DNA of 16,842 nt from CAZGZD01 sp964401915 (GTDB taxonomy: Bacteria; Patescibacteriota; Microgenomatia; UBA1406; GWC2-37-13): assembly GCA_964401915.1 (NCBI GenBank), contig CAYOAI010000019.1:1-16842 (forward strand). The letters are read 5' to 3'. Below, piece after piece: positions 6,599 to 13,146 of the stretch (position 1 is the stretch's first letter; each line of letters opens with the position of its first letter). The notes under the pieces were generated by a model. The model was not told the DNA's origin and did not search any database. It saw only the letters and a program-made list of their open reading frames with translations. The position numbers and the translations under genes were made by a program.

Positions 6599-6610
6599 TT
6601 CTTGCAAGAA
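6599..6610. repeat. Perfect 12-base palindrome TTCTTGCAAGAA
   Basis: A perfect palindrome in the 116-base gap between the stop of the acyltransferase-like gene (6643) and the start of the MFS gene (6526). It could be a protein binding site for the MFS promoter just downstream, or the tip of a hairpin ending the upstream transcript, though no T-run follows on the minus strand. A nearby AATTAA/TTAATT inverted repeat (6573-6590 region) adds to the structure. Confidence 0.3.
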
Positions 6611-6642
6611 AGAATACCGTCTCAACAAAAATAAGTGATTAT

Positions 6643-7374
6643 TTATCTTCCAGCCCGTGCCTGAAGAGCGGCAAACTCATCAGCTATCAATGTTGTTTTC
6701 TCTCGTTGACTCTTACCTGCAAGAGAAAGTGGCCGGGTGGACATAAGTGTTGTGAACTTACCCCAATGCCTATCTGACCATGTACAAAAGACAGGTCCTG
6801 TAAATATATCCAAAACACCATTCACACCTCCTTTGATTGGCATCCCTTTTCGATTTTTATAAAGCACTCCAAATGGAGCGATTACTACAATATGTCCAGG
6901 TGTATGAAGTGCCTCAAGGACTTTTTCTATGTATTCTTGATTAATTGCTTTTCTGTCCTTATCTGTCAAAGATTTTGTTTTGTCTTTTTTTCGAACAACT
7001 GGGATAATCTCAACCCCTGGAACGCGATCGATCATCTTGATAGCAATGCTTCCTATGCCTTTTTCTGTGTGTTTTATTGTGGCAGGAGCTGAGACTCTGG
7101 AGGCATTAAGATTATCAACCAATTGCACACCAGATGCGATAATCCCAGCGCGTGTTGGGTGAGCATCAAGAATAAGCACGCCAGAGCGGCCTAATGCATC
7201 TTGCGCATCAATGATTCCCGGATGAGTAACTGGGCTTTTTGAAAAAGGATCATGTCCTTGAAGGCGTGATAGGGCAACAAATAATCTACCCAACGGCACT
7301 ATATTTTGGCCTTTAAAATAAATCGCAAGGTCCTGTGGGTTCACCACACCTTCGGGTTTTGGTCGTCTTTCCAT
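6643..7374 (-). CDS. Divergent acyltransferase-like (PlsC-type) protein, uncertain
   Basis: A 243-residue protein that I can place only tentatively. Its order of motifs resembles 1-acylglycerol-3-phosphate acyltransferases: GVLILDAHPTRAG (65-77) occupies the place of the catalytic NHxxxxD block, IIPVVRK (123-129) that of motif II, and VVIAPFGVLYKNRKGMPIKGG (163-183) resembles the FPEGTRS...FKxG substrate motif. However the catalytic Asp is a Gly (HPTRAG) and the Glu of PEG is a Phe, so if related it is probably inactive or altered. There is no clear membrane helix. A TGC-TACAAT extended -10 box lies 11 bases before the ATG at 7374, giving a very short leader. It stands alone, with about 130 bases to the next upstream gene. 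It may instead be an unrelated lineage-specific protein. Confidence 0.5.
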   Translation of the reverse strand: MERRPKPEGVVNPQDLAIYFKGQNIVPLGRLFVALSRLQGHDPFSKSPVTHPGIIDAQDALGRSGVLILDAHPTRAGIIASGVQLVDNLNASRVSAPATIKHTEKGIGSIAIKMIDRVPGVEIIPVVRKKDKTKSLTDKDRKAINQEYIEKVLEALHTPGHIVVIAPFGVLYKNRKGMPIKGGVNGVLDIFTGPVFCTWSDRHWGKFTTLMSTRPLSLAGKSQREKTTLIADEFAALQARAGR

Positions 7375-7385
7375 ATGAGCGGATT

Positions 7386-7394
7386 ATTGTAGCA
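7386..7394 (-). promoter_or_regulatory. Extended -10 box of the acyltransferase-like gene
   Basis: TGC-TACAAT on the minus strand (7394..7386), with 11 bases between the box and the ATG at 7374. The predicted leader is only about four or five bases. Confidence 0.45.
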
Positions 7395-7506
7395 GATTTT
7401 TTGAATTTATGCTGTTGTGAAAGCCTAAAGGATGGATGACTGGGTGGGTGGGGATTTTGTACGGGCGATAGGTAAATTGAAGGTCGTGAGTTTGGGGTTC
7501 GTAGAT

Positions 7507-7929
7507 TTAAAAAAGCACAATTATTGATTCAAGATACGGATGCACGTATCGAATAAGTAGAATTGCAAATGTACCCCATGCTGCGGCGTGGAAAAGATCT
7601 GTAAATGTACCGATATGGAAGGCATTTTTGCGATAATTCCAAAGACGTTTGTGGAACACATGGAGTATGAGATCTCCGGATGCATATTCAAAAGCAGCAA
7701 GGACTAATACATATATAAGCCACTGGCCAAAAAGTGGAAAACTGTGCAGATATTGATTCGCTCCCAGGACGATCATAGCTCCGAATCCATAAATAGGACA
7801 TAGGGGAAGATATGGGAAGAATCCGCCGTCTACAAACTTCCTACCTTTATATGATCTATAGCTTGTATCGATAATCCAGCCAAAGAGGCTATAGATAAGG
7901 AAGTAAAGGATAAAAGCGAGAGGAAGCAT
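7507..7929 (-). CDS. PF06541-type membrane protein (putative ABC-transporter type IV / CmpB family)
   Basis: A 140-residue polytopic membrane protein with about four hydrophobic helices. It shows the conserved pattern of the PF06541 family: FGW near 16-18 with an acidic residue at 21, LPLCPIYGFGA (41-51), EYASG (81-85) ahead of an LWNYR aromatic motif (96-100), and IGTFTDLFHAAAWG (106-119). Despite the database name, no ABC ATPase or binding protein is adjacent, and the biochemical role of this family is not established to my knowledge. The length is typical of the single-domain form. Its -10 box (7936-7941) sits 6 bases before the ATG, so it may be translated leaderless. It may also receive readthrough from tRNA-His, which lies 30 bases upstream on the same strand. 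Confidence 0.8.
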   Translation of the reverse strand: MLPLAFILYFLIYSLFGWIIDTSYRSYKGRKFVDGGFFPYLPLCPIYGFGAMIVLGANQYLHSFPLFGQWLIYVLVLAAFEYASGDLILHVFHKRLWNYRKNAFHIGTFTDLFHAAAWGTFAILLIRYVHPYLESIIVLF

Positions 7930-7935
7930 CTATAA

Positions 7936-7944
7936 AGTATAGCA
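7936..7944 (-). promoter_or_regulatory. Extended -10 box, leaderless arrangement for the PF06541 gene
   Basis: TGC-TATACT on the minus strand (7944..7936), with 6 bases between the box and the ATG at 7929. Any -35 contact would fall at the 3' end of tRNA-His. Confidence 0.5.
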
Positions 7945-7959
7945 AGATAGAATGCAATG

Positions 7960-8033
7960 GGTGACTGACGGGACTCGAACCCGCGACAACCAGTTCCACA
8001 AACTGGGGCTCTACCAACTGAGCTACAGCCACC
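7960..8033 (-). tRNA. tRNA-His (anticodon GTG)
   Basis: Read on the minus strand, acceptor GTGGCTG pairs with CAGTCAC (one G-T pair). The D-arm is GCTC/GAGC, the anticodon stem CCAGT/ACTGG has loop TTGTGGA with anticodon GTG, and the T-arm is GCGGG-TTCGAGT-CCCGT. The histidine identity element is present: an extra G at position -1 (8033) faces discriminator C (7960). A full CCA end is not encoded. It is transcribed behind the PBP2 gene; its own extended -10 box is at 8052-8060. Confidence 0.96.
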
Positions 8034-8051
8034 ATAGCGATTAGCCTTACT

Positions 8052-8060
8052 ATTTTATCA
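8052..8060 (-). promoter_or_regulatory. Extended -10 box before tRNA-His
   Basis: TGA-TAAAAT on the minus strand (8060..8052), between the PBP2 stop codon (8069) and tRNA-His (8033), at a distance that gives a short 5' leader for RNase P. Confidence 0.45.
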
Positions 8061-8068
8061 CAGAAAGC

Positions 8069-9760
8069 CTACTGAGCTCGTTCAAAGTACGCCTCAAGGA
8101 TACCTTTTGCGACAGGCGCAGCCACGTCTGATCCTTGTCCACTCTCTTCAATAAGCACTGTCACGACAATCTCCGGATTCTTAAGAGGGGCATAAGAGGT
8201 GAACCATGCATGGGGAGTAGAGCCTGTGCCGTGGGATTCAGAGGTACCTGTTTTGCACGCAACTTCTACTTTGTGGGTGCGAAGACGAGCTGCTGCTGTA
8301 GCATCTTTTAAGGTTTCTTGAAGCTTGTGTGGGTCTTTTGACAGCTTTAAGATAGCTTGTGGATCGGCTACTTTGAAATCAAAAAGGGGATATCCAGTAC
8401 CGCCGGGTGTGCATGCCTGGCGCATACCTTCGGCAACAAGCTTGAGGGTCTTTTGGGTAATGCCCAAAGAGTGGCATACTGGCTTCTCGTCTTTTCTGAG
8501 CTGTGGTTCGCAGAAGACGCCTCCATTGGCAAGCGCCGCGGTACCTTGCGCAATCTGAAGAGGCGTAGCAAGGACATAGCCTTGTCCAATTGAGAGATTG
8601 TAGGTATCACCTAAGTACCAGTTTTCACCCAGAATCTCCTTTTTCCAATAGGGAGTTGGAAGAGTGCCCTCAGAGGTTGGGAAGTCAAGTGTGGATTTGC
8701 GCCCCAAGCCGAATTTCTCTCCCCACGTCTTTATCTTCTCCGGACCCAAACGAGCACCAACATTGTAGAAAAATATATCATTGGAGCGGCGTATAGCTTT
8801 GATGATATCAACTTCTCCCTCAGTCTTTCCATATTCTAAAAAGTACCAGTTCCCAAACTCGATTGGGCCTGCCTTGATTCGGCCTGTATCCTGGATCTTG
8901 GTATCCTCATCAATTTTGTCTTCCTCAAGCGCAGCGGTGGCCAGAAAAATCTTGAATGTTGAGCCTGGTGGATAGGTACCCTCAGTAGCCCGATTGAAGA
9001 TAGGACGCGATTTATCTTTAAAATAGCTTTGAATACGGCTCCCTTTATCGTCTTCAAATTGTTGTGGGTCGAAAGACGGGGAAGATGCAAGAGCGAGTAC
9101 TTCGCCCGTTTGAGGCTTAAGGACGACGACTGCACCTCGTCTGTTGCCAAGAAGCTCTGCCGCTTTTTGTTGGAGTTCAAGGTCGAGCGCGAGCTGTATA
9201 GTCTGCCCATCAGTTGGTGGAATTACAGTGAGTGTGCGCACATATTCTTCTTTTGCGCTGACCTCAATCAGCTTACGCCCGGGTGTGCCGCGAAGTGCGC
9301 AATCAAAAGCCAACTCTGCCCCTTTTTTGCCCACCTTGTCTCCTAATATGAGCTTACGAATACAGGAATCGTGTTTGATGTCTTCCAGATCTGCCTTTTG
9401 TCTGTAGCCTATGATGTGGCCGATGGCATCTGCTGAAGTATATTCCCGTGCTGAGGGTATACGATTTGTCAGCTTTTGTACGTCGGCGTCGAGACTTATG
9501 GCAAGCGGTAGACCCTTGCGATCTACTATGCGACCACGCTTTGGCTCAATAAGAAGTTCACGAATGCGATTATTTTCAGATAGACGGTGATAGTAATTGC
9601 CCTTTACGACAGTGAGCTGAAAAAGGCGCCCGACAAGAACCAGAAAGCATGCAACAATTCCAACTGCAAAGAAAAATAAATAGAGCGCAGAGTTGTCGCT
9701 TTTTGCTCGAAAATTCATCCCTCCTCTTTGTCCTTTAGTGAAAAATGGGAGCTTATTCAT
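8069..9760 (-). CDS. mrdA: Class B penicillin-binding protein, PBP2/MrdA type
   Basis: A 563-residue peptidoglycan transpeptidase that cross-links wall peptides during elongation, normally with RodA. One membrane helix (about 24-50) anchors it, with the rest outside. The dimerisation domain follows (from about RGRIVDRKGLPLA, 75-87, to about 175) and is shorter than in model PBP2s. The transpeptidase motifs are complete: STFK with Ser267 and Lys270, SND (326-328; an SxD form as usual in PBP2), and KTG (503-505). An insert of about 80 residues between ANGG (411-414) and KTG contains Cys417, Cys429 and Cys450, unusual for this part. The ATG at 9760 is preceded by a hairpin; an alternative ATG at 9718 follows a GAGGAGG string and would remove 14 residues. 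No rodA or mreC neighbour is in view. Confidence 0.93.
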   Translation of the reverse strand: MNKLPFFTKGQRGGMNFRAKSDNSALYLFFFAVGIVACFLVLVGRLFQLTVVKGNYYHRLSENNRIRELLIEPKRGRIVDRKGLPLAISLDADVQKLTNRIPSAREYTSADAIGHIIGYRQKADLEDIKHDSCIRKLILGDKVGKKGAELAFDCALRGTPGRKLIEVSAKEEYVRTLTVIPPTDGQTIQLALDLELQQKAAELLGNRRGAVVVLKPQTGEVLALASSPSFDPQQFEDDKGSRIQSYFKDKSRPIFNRATEGTYPPGSTFKIFLATAALEEDKIDEDTKIQDTGRIKAGPIEFGNWYFLEYGKTEGEVDIIKAIRRSNDIFFYNVGARLGPEKIKTWGEKFGLGRKSTLDFPTSEGTLPTPYWKKEILGENWYLGDTYNLSIGQGYVLATPLQIAQGTAALANGGVFCEPQLRKDEKPVCHSLGITQKTLKLVAEGMRQACTPGGTGYPLFDFKVADPQAILKLSKDPHKLQETLKDATAAARLRTHKVEVACKTGTSESHGTGSTPHAWFTSYAPLKNPEIVVTVLIEESGQGSDVAAPVAKGILEAYFERAQ

Positions 9761-9762
9761 GA

Positions 9763-9780
9763 CACATTTTAAATAATGTG
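9763..9780. promoter_or_regulatory. Hairpin abutting the PBP2 start codon
   Basis: CACATT-ttaaat-AATGTG is a perfect 6-base inverted repeat. In the PBP2 transcript it ends two bases before the ATG at 9760. It could be an operator or an RNA hairpin limiting access to that start, which would favour the alternative ATG at 9718. Confidence 0.3.
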
Positions 9781-9786
9781 ACTATT

Positions 9787-9792
9787 ATTGTA
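9787..9792 (-). promoter_or_regulatory. Candidate -10 box for PBP2
   Basis: TACAAT (9792..9787) on the minus strand, 26 bases before the ATG at 9760; no clear -35 box. The divergent tRNA-Pro promoter uses an identical TACAAT hexamer. Confidence 0.35.
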
Positions 9793-9841
9793 CCCCATTT
9801 GCGACTTTGAATTATAAACTGGCTATTGGAACTCTCTAATT

Positions 9842-9850
9842 TGGTACAAT
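9842..9850 (+). promoter_or_regulatory. Extended -10 box of tRNA-Pro
   Basis: TGG-TACAAT on the plus strand, ending 10 bases before the first tRNA nucleotide (9861), the expected spacing for a short RNase P leader. Confidence 0.5.
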
Positions 9851-9860
9851 AGAAGTCGCA

Positions 9861-9937
9861 CGGGGCGTAGTTCAGATGGCTAGAATGCACGGCTGGGGGT
9901 CGTGAGGTCGCCGGTTCGAGTCCGGCCGCCCCGACCA
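9861..9937 (+). tRNA. tRNA-Pro (anticodon GGG), CCA encoded
   Basis: Acceptor CGGGGCG pairs with CGCCCCG; the C1 start is typical of bacterial tRNA-Pro. The D-arm is GTTC/GAAT, the anticodon stem CACGG/TCGTG encloses CTGGGGG with anticodon GGG, and the T-arm is GCCGG-TTCGAGT-CCGGC. Discriminator A is followed directly by CCA (9935-9937), unlike the two other tRNAs here. The dCMP deaminase gene begins right behind it. Confidence 0.96.
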
Positions 9938-9983
9938 TCTTATGCGAAAAGCTACGGATGGTAAGTGCAAAGACCAATCTCTT

Positions 9984-10448
9984 ATGAAAAGCCAAAAAAG
10001 ACCTTCTTGGGACGATTATTTTCTGGACCTTGCGGCAGTTGTGAAGACGCGATCAAACTGTCTACGTATGGCAGTTGGTGTCGTAGTCGTGCAAGGTACG
10101 CATATTATTGCGACTGGTTACAACGGCACCCCAGCAGGTACCAAAAACTGTATAGATGGTGGGTGTGTGCGATGTGCAAACCGTGAAAAGAACGTACTCG
10201 CTGAAAACGAGCGGAAGGATCTTTGTATTTGTTTACATGCTGAGCAGAATGCACTCCTCCAGTCGGCATATCATGGTGTTTCCTCGCGAGGAGCAACAAT
10301 GTATTCGACTGTCGCGCCTTGCTTGCAGTGCGCTAAAGCAATCATCAATGCGGGGATCGCCGATGTCGTGTACAGCTTGGCACATCAGGACGATATGGGA
10401 CTTGCGCTTCTTAAATCTGCAAAAGTTGGTACTCGTCGACATTCGTAA
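9984..10448 (+). CDS. Deoxycytidylate (dCMP) deaminase, ComEB-like
   Basis: A 154-residue zinc enzyme converting dCMP to dUMP, feeding thymidylate synthesis. The start at 9984 (MKSQKRPSWDDYFLDLA) matches the usual N-terminus of the family; an in-frame ATG at 9942, only 5 bases after tRNA-Pro, would add 14 unconserved residues. The catalytic zinc site is HAEQNAL (His85, Glu87) and PCLQC (Cys113, Cys116). The cysteine-rich insert GGCVRC, preceded by KNC, and the later CICLH are also typical of dCMP deaminases. Conserved MAVGVV and ATGYNGTP motifs form the substrate pocket. It follows tRNA-Pro and is separated from the glycoside hydrolase-like gene by only 3 bases, so all three may share one transcript. 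Nothing looks degraded. Confidence 0.93.
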   Translation: MKSQKRPSWDDYFLDLAAVVKTRSNCLRMAVGVVVVQGTHIIATGYNGTPAGTKNCIDGGCVRCANREKNVLAENERKDLCICLHAEQNALLQSAYHGVSSRGATMYSTVAPCLQCAKAIINAGIADVVYSLAHQDDMGLALLKSAKVGTRRHS

Positions 10449-10451
10449 AAC

Positions 10452-12152
10452 ATGATCAAGCGATTAGTCTTTATTCTTATTCTTTCCCTGTTTATAGCCC
10501 AAAATGCTCACGGTTTTGATGCAGCCCGGCCCAATAATAAATTTGGTGTCCACATAGCCCAGGTAGGAGATGAAGACGTGCAGGACTCAGAAAGGCTCGT
10601 AAATAGTAGTGGCGGTAAGTGGGGATACATCACAGTTGTCTTGCAGGAGAACGATCGAAATATCACCAAATGGCAAGGAGTATTTGATAATTTTCGCGCT
10701 CGTCATCTAATACCAATCGTGCGAATTGCGACGCAACCCCAAGGTGCTGCGTGGCGTAAACCGACACACGAGGATATTGCAGGTTGGGTAAGTTTCTTAA
10801 ACTCTCTAAATTGGGTTACTCGTGATAGATATGTGGTGCTTTTTAATGAGCCTAATCACGCAGGCGAATGGGGTGGATCAGTGGATCCGGCAGACTACGG
10901 GGAGATTGCAGATGACTTCGCGCGCGCGCTTAAGGCGAAAAATTCTGACTTTTTTGTGATGCTGGCCGGACTTGACGCTGCGGCCCCCTCGGCGCCTCCT
11001 CAATATGAAGATGAGCGCGTATTCCTGGAAAAAGTGAAGGAAAAAAGACCCGATATATTTGATCACATCGATGGATGGTCGTCTCACTCGTATCCGAATC
11101 CTGGATTTGTGGGAACCCCCTTTGATACAGGCCGAAACAGTATTCGAAATTATGAGTGGGAGCTTCAGACCTTAAAAGGTATTGGAGTCGACAAAGATCT
11201 GCCTGTCTTTATCACAGAGACAGGATGGCCACATAGCGGGTCGGGTCGGCGGGAGTTTTTCACACCCGACGAAGTCGCGCAATTTATAAAAGGAACGTAT
11301 GCGAATATTTGGCTCACAGACAGTCGTGTACGGGCTGTGACGCCATTTATTCTTAATTATCAAGATGCTGTATTCGGACACTTCTCCTGGCGCAAATTGG
11401 GAAGCCATGATTTTTACCCTCAATATGGTGTTGTGCAGGGTATGGATAAAGTGACCGGCGACCCAGTGCAAATAGAGCGGGGAGCGATAATATTTGACAC
11501 GCCAAGCAAGCTTACTATAAATTCAAATTACCGTCTTTTTATTACGCTCAAAAATGAAGGTCAGGCTATGTGGGACGCGAGGGATGGCTATAATCTTGAC
11601 TTAGTTGGGATTGGTGATCATAAATATTTTTTCTCAGATATCTCGTCAGTGTTGCCACACGAAGAGCAAGTTGTGGATCTTGCGATAAAAACAGACGATA
11701 AAAAGGGCCCACACAATACAAAAATTACCCTTAAAAAAGGAGATAGAGAGATTATGAGTATTCCATGGAATTTTACGATCATCCCGCTCCCAAGCCTCAA
11801 AGTGAAGGTGCACCTTGTCCCAAAGATTCGGCGGAACTTCGCCGATTTTGAGATTCAGCTCTTTGATGCCAATGAGCAGCTCGTATTTAAAAAGAAGGGG
11901 CTGAAAGATGTAGGTGGCGTCCTGAGTCTTAGTGCTGTACCGAACGTCTTGCCTGGTAGGACGTACCGCCTGGTCGTGCTTAAGCCTTATTTTCTTCCCC
12001 GGCAGACCCATATTGTGATGGGCCAGGGGAGCAATACGACGTCTGTCAAGAGTATGTGGCCTCTGGATCCAAATAGAAATGGGCACATAGACGTGGGGGA
12101 TATTGGAGCACTAATTGCAAATCCTCTGATTTTTCGACTCCTCATTCCTTAG
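10452..12152 (+). CDS. Secreted clan-A glycoside hydrolase-like protein with terminal dockerin-like loop
   Basis: A 566-residue protein with a signal peptide (basic MIKR, hydrophobic 5-17, cleavage likely near AHG 19-21). Residues about 30-330 resemble a TIM-barrel glycosidase of clan GH-A: FNEP (131-134) supplies the acid/base Glu133 and FITETGWP (253-260) the nucleophile Glu256, with HSYPNP (212-217) and aromatic Trp313 in the cleft region. Then comes a beta-rich domain (about 345-445), a second one resembling carboxypeptidase-regulatory-like folds (about 448-530), and an EF-hand loop DPNRNGHIDVGD (539-550) as in dockerins, but only once. The protein ends shortly after with a hydrophobic NPLIFRLLIP tail. 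Substrate is unknown; wall or exopolysaccharide glycan is possible. It follows dCMP deaminase by 3 bases and its 3' end overlaps the epimerase gene by 11 bases, tail to tail. Confidence 0.82.
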   Translation: MIKRLVFILILSLFIAQNAHGFDAARPNNKFGVHIAQVGDEDVQDSERLVNSSGGKWGYITVVLQENDRNITKWQGVFDNFRARHLIPIVRIATQPQGAAWRKPTHEDIAGWVSFLNSLNWVTRDRYVVLFNEPNHAGEWGGSVDPADYGEIADDFARALKAKNSDFFVMLAGLDAAAPSAPPQYEDERVFLEKVKEKRPDIFDHIDGWSSHSYPNPGFVGTPFDTGRNSIRNYEWELQTLKGIGVDKDLPVFITETGWPHSGSGRREFFTPDEVAQFIKGTYANIWLTDSRVRAVTPFILNYQDAVFGHFSWRKLGSHDFYPQYGVVQGMDKVTGDPVQIERGAIIFDTPSKLTINSNYRLFITLKNEGQAMWDARDGYNLDLVGIGDHKYFFSDISSVLPHEEQVVDLAIKTDDKKGPHNTKITLKKGDREIMSIPWNFTIIPLPSLKVKVHLVPKIRRNFADFEIQLFDANEQLVFKKKGLKDVGGVLSLSAVPNVLPGRTYRLVVLKPYFLPRQTHIVMGQGSNTTSVKSMWPLDPNRNGHIDVGDIGALIANPLIFRLLIP

Positions 12153-12819
12153 AGAGGCTTTGAATGAATTTTACCCTCTCCTCAACGTTTTCCGCGGCGC
12201 TAAAAAAGCTCCCCGGGCCAATGACATCGGGTGGATATTTTTGTGAAAAAATGATTGGGAGAGTCTCCTGATTTATCCCACCGTCAAGATATATAGAGTT
12301 CCTATAGCCCGCAATTCTTAGTTGTTCAATTTTATTGAGCGTCTCAGGGATAAATGCCTGTCCCTGCTTGCCTGGCCTGACCGCCATAATCTGAATTCCA
12401 TGGATATTTTGGTAGGTTGGGTACTGACTTATAAGATCATCAACTGTATCGTCGGGATTGAGTGCGAGGGCAAATTTGAATGGATATTTTATTCGCAGAT
12501 TTTCAATATCTGGGTGCACGCCAAAATGCAAAATGACGGTGTCGATGGTGACAGTCGATGAAATCTCTCTAATATTCTCAAGGTCTGGTTCAAAGTTTTT
12601 AACCATGAGATGAAAGTCGAAGACAAGGTGATTATTGGTTATGAGTTTTTGATTGTCTGGAATGGATTTAAGAAGTTCGTCAGTTGTGATTGTTGAGCCA
12701 GTTGTAAATATGCCATCGACGATATCAATCTGAAAATGAGGAAGATAAGGGGCAAGACGTGCGATCTGCTCCCACAAATTATTAATAGAGTCGGTAAGAA
12801 TAGATGGGGTAATTAGCAT
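12142..12819 (-). CDS. Ribulose-phosphate 3-epimerase-like protein with altered metal site
   Basis: A 225-residue TIM-barrel protein of the ribulose-phosphate 3-epimerase family, which interconverts ribulose-5-phosphate and xylulose-5-phosphate. Family motifs are PSIL (5-8), QIDIVDGIF (30-38), FHLMV (69-73), VRPGKQGQAF (147-156), LDGGI (178-182) and GPGSFF (201-206). Catalytic Asp32 and Asp179 and metal ligand His70 are kept, but the first ligand, normally His in HxDxMDGH, is Gln30, and the methionine and second histidine of that block are Val34 and Ile37. So it is either a metal-altered epimerase or has changed substrate. No pentose-phosphate neighbours are seen. A TAGAAT box lies 8 bases upstream of the ATG. 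The 3' end overlaps the convergent glycosidase gene by 11 bases. Confidence 0.82.
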   Translation of the reverse strand: MLITPSILTDSINNLWEQIARLAPYLPHFQIDIVDGIFTTGSTITTDELLKSIPDNQKLITNNHLVFDFHLMVKNFEPDLENIREISSTVTIDTVILHFGVHPDIENLRIKYPFKFALALNPDDTVDDLISQYPTYQNIHGIQIMAVRPGKQGQAFIPETLNKIEQLRIAGYRNSIYLDGGINQETLPIIFSQKYPPDVIGPGSFFSAAENVEERVKFIQSLSKE

Positions 12820-12827
12820 ATACTTCT

Positions 12828-12833
12828 ATTCTA
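12828..12833 (-). promoter_or_regulatory. -10 box, near-leaderless arrangement for the epimerase-like gene
   Basis: TAGAAT (12833..12828) on the minus strand, 8 bases before the ATG at 12819. No -35 consensus and no Shine-Dalgarno site are apparent. Confidence 0.4.
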
Positions 12834-12861
12834 CTTTAATAGATTATTTTTTACTCCATTT

Positions 12862-13024
12862 CTCTACTTTTACTTTTATTTTCTCCAATGTTTCGCGATT
12901 AAAAGTTTGTAGGTCTTTTACTCAGGAAGGAACCAAGCCATACGGCTTCACCTCTCCCTCTTAAAAGACACAAACTCTAAAATCTCTTCACGAGTCGAAA
13001 AATAAAGCAAAAGTAGCAAAAGAG
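12862..13024. repeat. Long imperfect palindrome (element A), gene-free divergent intergenic region
   Basis: This fills most of the 327-base gene-free gap 12820-13146. The sequence folds symmetrically about 12941: core AAGCC-ATAC-GGCTT (12935-12948), then GTCTTTTA (12913-12920) with TAAAAGAC (12962-12969), GTTTGT (12905-12910) with ACAAAC (12970-12975), and outer arms CTACTTTTACTTTTATTTT with its imperfect complement at about 12998-13021. Arms resemble those of element B at 15205-15309. It lies between divergent genes, so a terminator role is unlikely; a miniature mobile element, structured RNA or decayed gene is possible. The minus strand also reads protein-like in two frames joined by a one-base slip (see findings). 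Confidence 0.6.
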
Positions 13025-13059
13025 TTCTTGGAAAAAATGCAGCAGTAACAAAGGTTTTT

Positions 13060-13085
13060 GATTCTTAAATCGTGAATCTTAAATC
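13060..13085 (+). repeat. Short tandem repeat, two near-identical 12-base units
   Basis: GATTCTTAAATC (13060-13071) and GAATCTTAAATC (13074-13085), separated by two bases, lie between element A and the promoter of the membrane protein gene. They could be a binding site or simple slippage duplication. Confidence 0.35.
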
Positions 13086-13130
13086 TGTATTTGCGGGTTA
13101 CACGATTTGCGCTACATGTTGCGAGATATA

Positions 13131-13139
13131 TGGTATATT
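13131..13139 (+). promoter_or_regulatory. Extended -10 box, leaderless arrangement for the gene at 13147
   Basis: TGG-TATATT on the plus strand, with 7 bases between the box and the ATG at 13147. This spacing puts the transcription start at the start codon; no ribosome binding site is present. Confidence 0.5.
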
Positions 13140-13146
13140 GTTTTCT

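Noticed and set aside
9753..9995. Minus-strand frame reading GAAGLEPATSRP
   Set aside because: This is the antisense reading of tRNA-Pro, a common false gene; it also overlaps the PBP2 start and promoter region.
12862..13024. Element A as a rho-independent terminator
   Set aside because: It lies between divergent genes where no transcript needs to end, and no T-run follows the central hairpin.
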